Shown piece by piece: positions 7,890 through 17,471 of a stretch of DNA of 48,526 nt. Position 1 is the stretch's first letter. Each line of letters starts with the position of its first letter. The stretch covers positions 1-48,526 of the forward strand of contig JAUIID010000009.1 in assembly GCA_030431615.1 (NCBI GenBank), in the 5' to 3' direction. This stretch comes from Alphaproteobacteria bacterium (GTDB lineage Bacteria; Pseudomonadota; Alphaproteobacteria; Geminicoccales; Geminicoccaceae). The translations under genes were made by a program, and so were the position numbers. Under the pieces are notes generated by a model, which worked only from the letters and a program-made list of their open reading frames with translations, was not told the DNA's origin and did not search any database.

Positions 7890-9026
7890 TCAGTTGCCAT
7901 AGCCGAGGCGTGCGGCAGTCATCCGGGTGATTTCGGTGATGAGCGCCCGCTCTTCGGGGTCGAATGCGGGGCTGTAGTAATCAGGGCTGCTGATCCCTGA
8001 TGCCATCTCGGCAATCGCGGAAGGGGTGAAGTCCAGCCCGGCATGGGCGGCGATGGCCTCGAGCTCCATCGCGGGACGGGTGCAGAAATCCTCATAGCGG
8101 ACGAACCTGATCGCGTCGGCGAGGGCAGGCTCCCGGGCGAGCTGATCGAGCACGAAGCCATAGGTTCGAGCCCAGAGCCGCGCATAGCCTTCCGCATCGC
8201 GACCGGCAGCCCAGAGGGCCTCGATCCGGGCCGCAGCCTCGTCGTCGTTGGCGTTGATGGCACGCCGGTCGAGGCCGAACTCGAAGTGACCGGCCCGCCG
8301 CATGTGCCGGCGGATGCGAGGATCCGTGGTCTCGGCCGCGACGAACAGGCGGTGCTGCTTGACGAGCGACGCGACATGCCAGAGGGGCTCGCGGACCGGC
8401 ACGATGAAGCGGGCATCCGGGAAGAGCTTCAGGAGATAGGCCAGTCGGGTGACGTCGTAGTTCGCCTTGGCGAGGTAGCGCCGGCCCCGGCGGATCATCA
8501 GGAGCTTTTTGATGTGGGCGCGGTAGAATTGCTCGAAGGCCGGCGCCGACGTGGTCGCATTGAGCACCTGGCTTCGGGTCGGGTCGTGCAGATGCGGGAA
8601 GAACGCCATCCACACGATCTCCTCCATCGCTTCGGGGCTCGATGGCGTGACCTTGATGCGATCCTTGTGCGCCCGTTCCACGGCCTCGGTGTGCCCCGCC
8701 TGGCGCCTGCCGAAGACCTTGTCCCAGTGGATCGGTGCCAGCACGAGCGGGAAGTCGCGGTACTGGTGGGTCGCCACGTCCGGATGACGCGACAGCGTCT
8801 CCAGCAGGATGGTGCTGCCGGAGCGGGCGATCCCGGCAATGTAGACGGGCCGGTCGATGGCGATGGCGCCGAGGGCGTCGCGGTGCTGCTCGGTTTCGAG
8901 GTCGCCGACCTTCCGCCAGAAGCCCTGGGTGCGCTCGATCAGCCCCCCCAGGAGGTCGAGCCAGCCCGGCATCTCCATCACGGCGCTACTGGATTTCGCC
9001 GTTGCCTCTGCCTGGGCAGATCGCAT
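7890..9026 (-). CDS. Sulfotransferase family protein (PAPS-dependent type)
   Basis: The protein has 378 residues and no signal peptide, so it probably acts in the cytosol. RPVYIAGIARSGSTILLETL (about residues 59-78) is the 5'-phosphosulfate-binding loop of sulfotransferases, with the usual G-x-x-R-S-G-S/T-T arrangement. ARFIVPVREPLWHVASLVKQ matches the 3'-phosphate-binding strand and helix with its conserved Arg, and IRFVRYEDFCTRPAMELEAI matches the Y-E-D-L element common in Sulfotransfer_1/3 proteins. It should transfer sulfate from PAPS to a hydroxyl or amine; the acceptor is unknown. One nucleotide separates its ATG from the TGA of the arylsulfotransferase-like gene upstream, so the two are almost certainly co-transcribed. 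Confidence 0.88.
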   Translation of the reverse strand: MRSAQAEATAKSSSAVMEMPGWLDLLGGLIERTQGFWRKVGDLETEQHRDALGAIAIDRPVYIAGIARSGSTILLETLSRHPDVATHQYRDFPLVLAPIHWDKVFGRRQAGHTEAVERAHKDRIKVTPSSPEAMEEIVWMAFFPHLHDPTRSQVLNATTSAPAFEQFYRAHIKKLLMIRRGRRYLAKANYDVTRLAYLLKLFPDARFIVPVREPLWHVASLVKQHRLFVAAETTDPRIRRHMRRAGHFEFGLDRRAINANDDEAAARIEALWAAGRDAEGYARLWARTYGFVLDQLAREPALADAIRFVRYEDFCTRPAMELEAIAAHAGLDFTPSAIAEMASGISSPDYYSPAFDPEERALITEITRMTAARLGYGN

Positions 9027-9027
9027 C

Positions 9028-10356
9028 TCAGGGGCAGGGCTGGCCGACGAAGTCGAGTTCGTCCGGGGCGAAGCGGATGCCGTCGAACAGCATGCCGACC
9101 TGACCTTCCTCCTGGATGTTCACGAACTCCCAGACGACGCTGTCGTCATCCTCGCCGCGCGCGATCTCGATGATCCGCCCGCCCTGGGGCTCAAGGGCCA
9201 GCACGTTGCCGTTCGGCAGGATCTGGGTCCGGCCACCGAGCGAGCTGTACATCGGGTCCTCGTCGGTGCCCACATATTCCCAGACGATCTCGTGCGTCGC
9301 GACATCGATCTCGAGCACGCGCGAATAGCCGAGCTGTGGGCCATCATCGCCGGTGATGCGGTTGTCGTAGACGAGGATCGTGCCATCGGGGGTGAAGTCC
9401 GGGTCGTGCTGGCCGAAGAACGGCCCGGTCGTGAACCACTTGATGGTCTTGGTGTCACCGTCGAGCACGACGATGGTCGCGATGTTGCGCAGCGAGACGA
9501 GGATGTCGCCGGTCTCGAACATCGGGAAGGCTGGTGCCAGCTCGGCTGTCAGGTACTCGGCGTCGTTCACGTGCAGCGGGTCCCTGACGGCGCTCTGATA
9601 GCTGGAGCCGTTGCCGAGAAACAGCATGCCGCCCATGTCGCTCGCGAACAGGATATCAATCAGCGAGCGCTCGTCGAGGATCTCGCCATCAGCCGACACG
9701 TGAGCGAGCGTATCGTCGAGATAGTAGCCGCTCGGCCCGGGCACGACGAGAGGCCGGTCGTCTCGTTCTTTGGTTTCGGTCCAGCGGCCGAGGGTCAGAA
9801 CGCTGCCGTCGGGCAGCAGGTCGACCGCATGATGGCTCTCGAGCGCCGTGGCATAGACGAAGTTGCCGCACCGGTCGACGCGTGACAGGGCGCCACCGCC
9901 GACGCTGAGGACGACGTCGCCATCGGGGTAGAGAACCGCGCCGTGGATGCTGAGATCGACCGACCCAAGCTCCTCGGCAGGCATGCCGGACAGCTCCCAC
10001 ATCCGGTCCATCGAGAAGGGCCAGCGGTGGACGATGTTGCCCTCCATGTCGATCAGGTAGGCACCGGCGGCGCCGTCGAGAAAACCGGTGACGAAGGTGT
10101 AGCCGTCATGCGTGCGCGCCGGGTCGCGCCAGGCGATGCGCTCGGTGCGGTGCGTCGGCTGCAGCCATTTCGACTCAAGGCGCGCAAAGTGGCGCCAGTT
10201 CTCCCACCAGTCCTGGGCCGCGTCGACTGCCGCATTGATCTGGTCGTGTGGGAAGACGCGGAACTTGCCGACCGCGACGCCATAACCGAAGACGAGCACG
10301 AGCAGGCTCGTCGCAAAGACGAGCAGGTCGATGTGGCGGCGGAGCCAGCTCAACAT
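9028..10356 (-). CDS. Arylsulfotransferase (ASST)-family protein, membrane-anchored
   Basis: The protein has 442 residues. Residues about 9-30 (IDLLVFATSLLVLVFGYGVA) form one N-terminal membrane anchor with a basic flank, leaving a large domain that is probably periplasmic. The domain is a repeated beta-propeller: GAYLIDMEGNIVHRWPF, GDVVLSVGGGALSRVD, HHAVDLLPDGSVLTLGR, TIKWFTTGPFFGQHDPDF, RVLEIDVATHEIVWEYVG, GRTQILPNGNVLALEPQGG. HDPDFTPDGTILVYDN and the paired His positions are typical of arylsulfotransferase/Arylsulfotran_2 proteins, which move sulfate between phenolic esters without PAPS or bind such esters. Whether the catalytic His is retained needs an alignment. It is the first gene of the minus-strand sulfotransferase cluster. 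Confidence 0.85.
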   Translation of the reverse strand: MLSWLRRHIDLLVFATSLLVLVFGYGVAVGKFRVFPHDQINAAVDAAQDWWENWRHFARLESKWLQPTHRTERIAWRDPARTHDGYTFVTGFLDGAAGAYLIDMEGNIVHRWPFSMDRMWELSGMPAEELGSVDLSIHGAVLYPDGDVVLSVGGGALSRVDRCGNFVYATALESHHAVDLLPDGSVLTLGRWTETKERDDRPLVVPGPSGYYLDDTLAHVSADGEILDERSLIDILFASDMGGMLFLGNGSSYQSAVRDPLHVNDAEYLTAELAPAFPMFETGDILVSLRNIATIVVLDGDTKTIKWFTTGPFFGQHDPDFTPDGTILVYDNRITGDDGPQLGYSRVLEIDVATHEIVWEYVGTDEDPMYSSLGGRTQILPNGNVLALEPQGGRIIEIARGEDDDSVVWEFVNIQEEGQVGMLFDGIRFAPDELDFVGQPCP

Positions 10357-10681
10357 GTCGGGCTCCGGCGGGTGCAGCGACGTTGGTCAGTGGTCCGGCC
10401 TCGCCGCAATTCGGCCGAGGTCACATAGGAGGGCATGCAGGAGCTTCCGGCGTTCGGTGGTTCATCTGGTTGGATGGGTAACGCGGGCAGCCTCGCGGCG
10501 GGCGTCGCAGGGCGATCACCGGCTGTCCGGCGGGTCGGGTATACGCAACCTCAAAGCCAGTCGCCACCCCGCATCGCGGGCGAGTGGATACAACCCGCCG
10601 CGACATGATCACCCGCGCCGACGAGGACGATAGGCGCGTCGTCACATCGACGCCAACACCGCGCCGGCTGTCGATTCCCTG
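10357..10681. other. Intergenic region, 325 bp, upstream of the sulfotransferase cluster
   Basis: I find no gene here in either strand with plausible codon use. It must hold the promoter of the minus-strand sulfotransferase cluster and the end of the SDR transcript. The only structure I can point to is a hairpin at 10399-10420: CCTCGCCG, loop CAATT, then CGG and CGAGG with one bulged C. It lies about 43 nt before the ASST-like start, in what would be the 5' leader. Confidence 0.5.
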
Positions 10682-11437
10682 TCAGATCACCGCGAGCAGG
10701 CCGCCGTCGACGTAGAGGATGTGGCCGTTGACGAAGCGGGACGCGTCGGATGCCAGAAAGATGGCGGCACCCTGCAGCTCCTCGAGCTCGCCCCAGCGTC
10801 CGGCCGGGGTGCGCTGCTCGACCCAGGCGTTGAACTTGGGGTCCTCGATCAGCGCCTTGTTGAGCGGCGTTTTGAAGTAGCCGGGGCCGATGCCGTTGAT
10901 CTGCAGGTTGAAGCGGGCCCAGTCGGCGCACATGCCCTTGGTCAGCATGCGCACCGCACCCTTGGCGGTCGTGTAGGGGGCGATGGTCTGCCGGCCGGCC
11001 TCGCTGGTGAGCGAGCAGATGTTGATGATCTTGCCGCGCTCGCGCGGGATCATCTTCCGGGCCACGGCCTGGCCGACATAGAAGACCGAATCGATGTTGG
11101 TCTTCATGACCTCGTGCCAGGTCTCGGCCGGCATGTCCTGGAGCGGGGCGCGGCGCTGGATGCCGGCATTGTTGACGAGGATGTCGATCGGCCCCTCGTC
11201 GCGCTCGATCCGGTCGATCGCCTCGGTGACGGCGGCCTGGTCGGTGACGTCGAAGACATGCGCCGTGGCACCCGGGATCTTCGCTCTCGCGGCTTCGAGC
11301 TTCGCACCGTCGCGGCCGTTCAGGACGACGCTGGCGCCGGCCGCGGCGAGGCCGGTCGCGATGGAATTGCCGATCCCCTGGCCGGAGCCTGTGATCAGCG
11401 CCCGGCGTCCGCCGAGATCGAACAGTGCCAGCGACAT
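10682..11437 (-). CDS. SDR-family oxidoreductase, gluconate 5-dehydrogenase type
   Basis: The protein has 251 residues, a classical short-chain dehydrogenase. ALITGSGQGIGNSIATGL is the NAD(P)-binding glycine motif, DILVNNAGI the stabilising NNAG element, and APYTTAKGAVRMLTKGMCAD contains the catalytic Tyr-x3-Lys. INGIGPGYFKTPLNKAL and NAWVEQRTPAGRWGELEEL closely match gluconate 5-dehydrogenases (5-keto-D-gluconate reductases, EC 1.1.1.69), which interconvert D-gluconate and 5-ketogluconate. GGGAGGG lies 6 nt before the ATG. It diverges from ftsH. No gluconate kinase or transporter is adjacent, so the substrate assignment rests on sequence only; a related sugar-acid SDR is possible. Confidence 0.85.
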   Translation of the reverse strand: MSLALFDLGGRRALITGSGQGIGNSIATGLAAAGASVVLNGRDGAKLEAARAKIPGATAHVFDVTDQAAVTEAIDRIERDEGPIDILVNNAGIQRRAPLQDMPAETWHEVMKTNIDSVFYVGQAVARKMIPRERGKIINICSLTSEAGRQTIAPYTTAKGAVRMLTKGMCADWARFNLQINGIGPGYFKTPLNKALIEDPKFNAWVEQRTPAGRWGELEELQGAAIFLASDASRFVNGHILYVDGGLLAVI

Positions 11438-11521
11438 TCTGGTCCCTCCCTGATGACGTGAGGCAGGTAGTGCCTATCTGGCAGGGAAGGCAAGGCCGGT
11501 GTCGCAGGAGGAAAGCGGGCC

Positions 11522-13348
11522 ATGGACAGGAAGCAGCAGATCAATGTCGGCTACGCGCTGCTGGCTTTCCTCCTCCTGATGATGTTCCAGAGCTGGTGGG
11601 TGGCGTCGCGCCAGATCGAGACCATCCAGTACAGCGAGTTCCAGCAGCTCCTGGACGAGGGGGCCGTCGACGAGATCCGGGTCTCGAGCGCCTACATCGA
11701 GGGAAAGCTCAAGACGCCGACGGAGTCGGGTGCGCAGTATTTCCGCACCACGCGGGTCGAGCTCGACCTGGCCGAATTGCTGGCGAAGCAGAACGTGCAT
11801 TTCGCCGGAGTGATCGAGAGTACCTTTTTGCGCGACCTGCTCTCCTGGGTGATCCCGATCCTGATCCTGATCGCGTTCTGGATGTTCATGATCCGCCGCT
11901 TTGCCGAGAAGCAGGGCTTCGGCGGGCTGATGCAGGTCGGCAAGTCCAGGGCCAAGGTCTATGTCGTGAAGGACACGAAGGTTTCCTTCGCCGATGTCGC
12001 CGGGGTCGACGAGGCGAAGGAGGAGCTGCAGGAGGTCGTCAACTTCCTCAAGGACCCGCAGACCTATGGCCGGCTGGGGGCCAGGATCCCCAAGGGCATC
12101 CTCCTGGTCGGCCCGCCCGGCACGGGCAAGACGCTGCTCGCCCGGGCGGTGGCCGGTGAGGCGGGGGTGCCGTTCTTCTCGATTTCGGGCTCGGAGTTCG
12201 TCGAGATGTTCGTCGGCGTCGGGGCGGCCCGGGTGCGCGATCTCTTCGAGCAGGCGGGCAAGGCCAAGCCCTGCATCATCTTCATCGACGAGCTGGACGC
12301 GCTCGGCCGGGCGCGCATGTCCGGGCAGTTCGGCGGCGGCGGGCACGACGAGAAGGAGCAGACGCTGAACCAGCTCCTGGCCGAGCTCGACGGCTTCGAC
12401 CCGTCGGAGGGCATCGTGCTCCTGGGTGCCACCAACCGCCCGGAAATCCTCGATCCGGCGCTGCTGCGCGCCGGCCGCTTCGACCGGCAGGTGCTGGTCG
12501 ATCGCCCGGACAAGAGCGGGCGGCTGCAGATCCTCGAGGTGCACATCAGGAAGATCAAGGGGCTCGGCCCGGACGTCTCGCTCGAGCAGGTGGCGGCGCT
12601 CACGCCCGGGTTCACGGGTGCCGACCTTGCCAACCTCGTCAACGAGGCGGCGCTGCTGGCGACCCGGCGCCGGGGCGACAAGGTGACCATGGACGACTTC
12701 AACAACGCCATCGAGCGGATCGTCGCCGGGCTGGAGAAGCGCTCGCGGCTGCTCCACCCGCACGAGCGCAAGGTGGTGGCCTATCACGAGATGGGCCATG
12801 CGCTGGTGGCAGCCACGCTGCCGACCACGGATCCCGTGCACAAGGTCTCGATCATCCCGCGCGGCATCGGCGCTCTCGGCTACACGATCCAGCGGCCGGA
12901 GGAGGAGCGCTTCTTGATGACCACGCAGGAGCTCGAGGAGAAGATGGCGGTGCTGATGGGCGGGCGGGCCGCCGAGCACGTCGTCTTCGGCGAGATCTCG
13001 ACAGGGGCCGCCGACGATCTCGACAAGATCAGCGACATCGCGCGGCACATGGTCACGCGCTACGGCATGCACGACGCGACCGCCCAGGTCGTGTACGACC
13101 CGCAGCGGCAGTCGTTCCTCGGCGAGAACGGCATGCCCGCAATGCGGCCGCGCAGCTACAGCGAGGCCACGGCGCGCGAGATCGACCTCGCCATCCGCGG
13201 CCTGGTGGAGGCGGCGTTCGAGCGGGCGGTCGGGATCGTCACCGAGCGGCGCGCCGATCTCGACCGGGGTGCGGCGCTGTTGCTCGAGCACGAGACGCTC
13301 ACCGGCGCCGAGTTCCCCCTGCTGCGCCGCCAGAAGCTCGCCGCCTGA
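11522..13348 (+). CDS. ftsH: FtsH-type ATP-dependent zinc metalloprotease, HEMGH variant
   Basis: The protein has 608 residues. A transmembrane helix (about 10-28), a short periplasmic domain and a second helix (about 105-124) anchor it in the inner membrane with the catalytic part in the cytosol. The AAA+ module has Walker A GPPGTGKT (197-204), Walker B IFIDE (253-257) and the pore motif [14 protein letters not shown]. The M41 protease has HEMGH (422-426), where most FtsH proteins have HEAGH. It degrades unfolded or short-lived membrane and soluble proteins. GGAGGAAA precedes the ATG. This is probably a second FtsH paralogue: it is not beside tilS, folP or hflKC but is followed after 18 nt by an AsmA-family gene. 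Confidence 0.95.
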   Translation: MDRKQQINVGYALLAFLLLMMFQSWWVASRQIETIQYSEFQQLLDEGAVDEIRVSSAYIEGKLKTPTESGAQYFRTTRVELDLAELLAKQNVHFAGVIESTFLRDLLSWVIPILILIAFWMFMIRRFAEKQGFGGLMQVGKSRAKVYVVKDTKVSFADVAGVDEAKEELQEVVNFLKDPQTYGRLGARIPKGILLVGPPGTGKTLLARAVAGEAGVPFFSISGSEFVEMFVGVGAARVRDLFEQAGKAKPCIIFIDELDALGRARMSGQFGGGGHDEKEQTLNQLLAELDGFDPSEGIVLLGATNRPEILDPALLRAGRFDRQVLVDRPDKSGRLQILEVHIRKIKGLGPDVSLEQVAALTPGFTGADLANLVNEAALLATRRRGDKVTMDDFNNAIERIVAGLEKRSRLLHPHERKVVAYHEMGHALVAATLPTTDPVHKVSIIPRGIGALGYTIQRPEEERFLMTTQELEEKMAVLMGGRAAEHVVFGEISTGAADDLDKISDIARHMVTRYGMHDATAQVVYDPQRQSFLGENGMPAMRPRSYSEATAREIDLAIRGLVEAAFERAVGIVTERRADLDRGAALLLEHETLTGAEFPLLRRQKLAA

Positions 13349-13366
13349 GAGAGGAGACCACGAACC

Positions 13367-15442
13367 ATGCGCAAGATTCTCGTGACCGTGCTCTTGATCG
13401 TCCTCGTGCTGGTCGTGGTGGCGGTGGCACTGCCCTTCTTCCTGCCGCGCGACGTGATCAAGGCCCAGCTCGAAGAGCGGGTCTCGGCGGCGCTCGGCCG
13501 CGACTTCGTGGTCGAGGGCCCGCTGACCTTCCGCCCCTGGCGGCCCTTCGCGCTGAGCCTCGCCGACGTGCGCCTCGCCAACCCGGCCTGGGCCGAGAAC
13601 CCGGAGCTTGCCCGGATCGCCATGGTCGACGTCGAGGTCGATGCGCTGGCCTATATCGGTGGCACGGTGGATGTCGTCCGCGTCGCCATCGACGAGCCGG
13701 TGCTGGCCCTCGAGGTGAACGCCGAGGGCGTGCCGAGCTGGCAGTTCGAGGGCTCCGGCGAGTCGGACGAGGGCGACGGCGATGGTGGGGACGGGGATGC
13801 GCTCGACCTGCCCGAGATCCGGATCGGCGATGTTGCGCTGACCGGCGGGGCCGTCACCTATATCGATCACGGCACCGGCGAGCGGCGCGAGTTCTCGGCC
13901 ATCCGCCTCGGCGCCAGCACCGAAGCGGAGAGCGGGGCACTCCTGCTCGACGGTGCGGCGACCAGCGCCGGGCAGGAGGCCACGCTGGAGGGCCGGATCG
14001 GCGATCTCGCGGCCCTGCTCGACGGCGAGCCGAGCTCGGTCAATCTCGAGCTCGCCGCACCCGGGCTCGGCCTCGTCGCCGGCGGCGAGGCGTCGCCCGC
14101 CGGCACCGCCGTGCTCGCCGTGACGCTCGACATGGCGCCGCGAACGCTGCTCGACTGGCTCGGCCAGCCGGTGGAGCTGCCCGAGGGCAGGCTCGAGAGC
14201 GCGACGTTTACGGTCGATCTCGAATCGGCACCCGACAGCCTCGGCCTGCACGCGCTGAGCCTCGCCGTGGACGAGCTGCTTGTGCAGGGCGATCTGGACC
14301 TTGCCTATGACGAGCGGCCGAAGCTGAGCGGTCGGCTCGATCTCGGTGAACTCGACCTGCGCCCCTATCTGCCGGCGGCGGAGGCCGCTCCGGATGCGGC
14401 GGGCGATGCGCCGGCGGCCGACGCGCCGGCGACCGCGGCGGAGGGCTGGTCCACCGAGCCGCTCGACCTGCCCTTGCCGCTGCCGCTCGACCTGGATCTC
14501 GAGATCCTGATGAACTCCCTGCGCGAGGCGCAGCTCGAAACGGGGCCCGGCCGCTTTCTCGTGCAGGCGGATGCCGAGCGCACCTCGCTCGAGATCGCCG
14601 AGCTCGCCCTCTATGGCGGCAGCGCCACCGGCGTCGCGGCCCTCACCTCGGACGAGCCCCTGAAGGTGGAGGGGAGCCTCGACGCGAGCGGGGTCGAGCT
14701 GCTGCCGGTGCTGCAGGGTGTTGCCGATGTCGACTATCTCGAAGGCACCGGCAATCTGAAGTTCACCATCGACGGGGAGGGCGACAGCGTCGCTGCCCTC
14801 GTGGCGAGCCTTGCCGGTGACGGTGCGGTGCTGGTGCGCGACGGCGCCATCCTCGGCATCAACATCGCCGCCACCATCCGCCAGGTGATGACGCTCGGCG
14901 TCCAGTCGGCGGCCTCGGAGCCGCAGCGGACGGACTTCGCCGAGGCGGGTGGCACCTTCAGGATCGAGGACGGCGTCGTGCAGAACGACGACTTCAACCT
15001 GCGCGCACCGGTGCTGCGGATCGAGGGTGCGGGGCAGGTGGCCCTGCCGCCGAAGACCCTGGACTATCGCCTGACGCCGCACGTGGCCTCCACCCTGGAG
15101 GGGCAGGATGCGGGCGGTGACGCCGATCTCAAGGTCGGCGTGCCGCTCGTGATCGAGGGGGCGTGGGCCAGCCCGGCCGTCCGGCTCGATCTCGGCAGCG
15201 GGCTTTCCGGCGACATCACCGACCCGACCGAGCTGGCGGAGACGGTCACCCGCCTCGCCGCCGATCCGGCGAATCTCGAGGCGCTGAGGGACATGTTCGG
15301 CGGCGACGTGCCGGGCTCGCTCGGCGATGCGCTCGAGCAGCTCCCGGGCGTGCTCGGCGAGCCCCCGGCGGGTGACGACGACGACGCCGCGGCACCGGCG
15401 AAGCAGCTGCGCGACGCGCTCGGCGGCCTGCTCGGCCGTTGA
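13367..15442 (+). CDS. AsmA family protein
   Basis: The protein has 691 residues. An N-terminal hydrophobic anchor ([20 protein letters not shown]) is followed at once by [20 protein letters not shown] and [20 protein letters not shown], the canonical AsmA N-domain. The C-terminus has the AsmA_2-like [57 protein letters not shown] and [18 protein letters not shown] blocks. AsmA-like proteins are inner-membrane anchored, span the periplasm and are linked to phospholipid transport to or assembly of the outer membrane. An acidic low-complexity insert lies near residue 125-143 and an Ala/Pro/Asp-rich linker near 340-362. It lies 18 nt after ftsH, suggesting an envelope-maintenance operon. Confidence 0.92.
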   Translation: MRKILVTVLLIVLVLVVVAVALPFFLPRDVIKAQLEERVSAALGRDFVVEGPLTFRPWRPFALSLADVRLANPAWAENPELARIAMVDVEVDALAYIGGTVDVVRVAIDEPVLALEVNAEGVPSWQFEGSGESDEGDGDGGDGDALDLPEIRIGDVALTGGAVTYIDHGTGERREFSAIRLGASTEAESGALLLDGAATSAGQEATLEGRIGDLAALLDGEPSSVNLELAAPGLGLVAGGEASPAGTAVLAVTLDMAPRTLLDWLGQPVELPEGRLESATFTVDLESAPDSLGLHALSLAVDELLVQGDLDLAYDERPKLSGRLDLGELDLRPYLPAAEAAPDAAGDAPAADAPATAAEGWSTEPLDLPLPLPLDLDLEILMNSLREAQLETGPGRFLVQADAERTSLEIAELALYGGSATGVAALTSDEPLKVEGSLDASGVELLPVLQGVADVDYLEGTGNLKFTIDGEGDSVAALVASLAGDGAVLVRDGAILGINIAATIRQVMTLGVQSAASEPQRTDFAEAGGTFRIEDGVVQNDDFNLRAPVLRIEGAGQVALPPKTLDYRLTPHVASTLEGQDAGGDADLKVGVPLVIEGAWASPAVRLDLGSGLSGDITDPTELAETVTRLAADPANLEALRDMFGGDVPGSLGDALEQLPGVLGEPPAGDDDDAAAPAKQLRDALGGLLGR

Positions 15443-15465
15443 TACCGGGAAGCGAAGGGGCTCAG

Positions 15466-16506
<1,041 letters not shown>

Positions 16507-16560
16507 CGCCGACGGGCCATGGCGGTGCCGCACTCCGGGACCGCGGGTTGCGCATGGTGT

Positions 16561-16590
16561 TTGAACTGCTACCCGAATCGCGGCTATTGA
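16561..16590 (+). promoter_or_regulatory. Candidate promoter for the SH3 protein-amidase pair
   Basis: TTGAAC (16561-16566) and TATTGA (16585-16590) are 18 nt apart in the 146-nt gap before the exported SH3 protein. The gap is locally less GC-rich than its surroundings. The -10 match is weak, so this is only a position-supported guess. Confidence 0.3.
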
Positions 16591-16652
16591 CGGGGAGGAG
16601 CCGGTTGGCCGATGCCCTTGCCGACGGGCCGACTTCGCGTCTAAGGGGAAAT

Positions 16653-17471
16653 ATGCCGTCTCTTGCTTCGTGGCTTCTCGCTGCCGGTCTGGCGATGGGA
16701 GCGCTCGTCGTCATGCCGAGCCCGTCCTGGATCGGCGTCGCGGAGGCCCAGACGATCGTCGTCGGCGAGGGGGCCCAGACTCTCGGTGCCAGCGACACGC
16801 GCATCAACGTCCGCTCGACGCCGCAGGTGGCGAGCGGCAACATCGTCGCCAGCGCCAGGGGCAGCGAGCTGCTCCGGGTGCTGGAGAGCTCAAGGGAAGG
16901 CGAGCACACCTGGTATCGGGTGACCACCTTGTCCGGCGCCGCGGAGCCGTTCGAAGGCTGGATCAGGGGCGATCTCCTGAGGGCCGCCGACGTGCCCGAG
17001 CCGACCCTGCCGCAGGTGCTGGCGACGCCCGTGCCGCCATCCGGGTCGCCCGGTGGTGAAGGGGGGCCGGCGAGCGAGCCATCGCCGGTGCCGCTGGCGC
17101 AGCGCACCGACTGGTCGCGCGATCTGCTGCGGCTCTTCCCGGCGATCGATGGCTGCGCCGCTGTCGGCTCGGCACCGCCGATCACGGTGCTGCGGGCCAT
17201 CGGCCGCTCGCGGGGTCTCGCCGAGATCATCATGAGCGATGCGGCGGGGCGACGCTGGGACTGCGTCATTCGTGAAACCGGCGGCACGCCGATGCGCTAC
17301 GACCCGCTTTCGGGAGCCGTCTACATGCGCGACCGCATGGGCAACGAGCCGTTCTTCTCGGTCGGCGAGGAGCGCCCGGCGCTCGACCCGAACTGCTTTC
17401 GCTTCGAGCGGGTGACCGATCCGCAGAACGGCGAGATGCTGGGCTGGCTCTACTACCGGACCTGTCCGTGA
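16653..17471 (+). CDS. Exported SH3-domain protein of unknown function
   Basis: The protein has 272 residues. A signal peptide (PSLASWLLAAGLAMGALVVM ... GVAEAQ) is followed by a bacterial SH3-like domain (about 40-110): TRINVRSTPQVASGNIVAS, ELLRVLESSREGEHTWYRV and FEGWIRGDLL. A Pro/Gly/Ser-rich linker leads to a C-terminal domain of about 120 residues with four cysteines (DGCAAVG, RRWDCVIRE, DPNCFRFERV, YYRTCP) that could form two disulfides. I do not recognise that domain. The SH3 part suggests a peptidoglycan or periplasmic role. ATG 16653 has AAGGGG just upstream and gives the signal peptide directly. Its TGA overlaps the GTG start of the amidase gene by 4 nt. Confidence 0.82.
   Translation: MPSLASWLLAAGLAMGALVVMPSPSWIGVAEAQTIVVGEGAQTLGASDTRINVRSTPQVASGNIVASARGSELLRVLESSREGEHTWYRVTTLSGAAEPFEGWIRGDLLRAADVPEPTLPQVLATPVPPSGSPGGEGGPASEPSPVPLAQRTDWSRDLLRLFPAIDGCAAVGSAPPITVLRAIGRSRGLAEIIMSDAAGRRWDCVIRETGGTPMRYDPLSGAVYMRDRMGNEPFFSVGEERPALDPNCFRFERVTDPQNGEMLGWLYYRTCP

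Noticed and set aside
7778-7900. An upstream in-frame ATG (7900) for the YIGPGAGI protein
   Set aside because: It would overlap the sulfotransferase stop and add 41 residues before a perfect signal peptide that has its own ribosome binding site.
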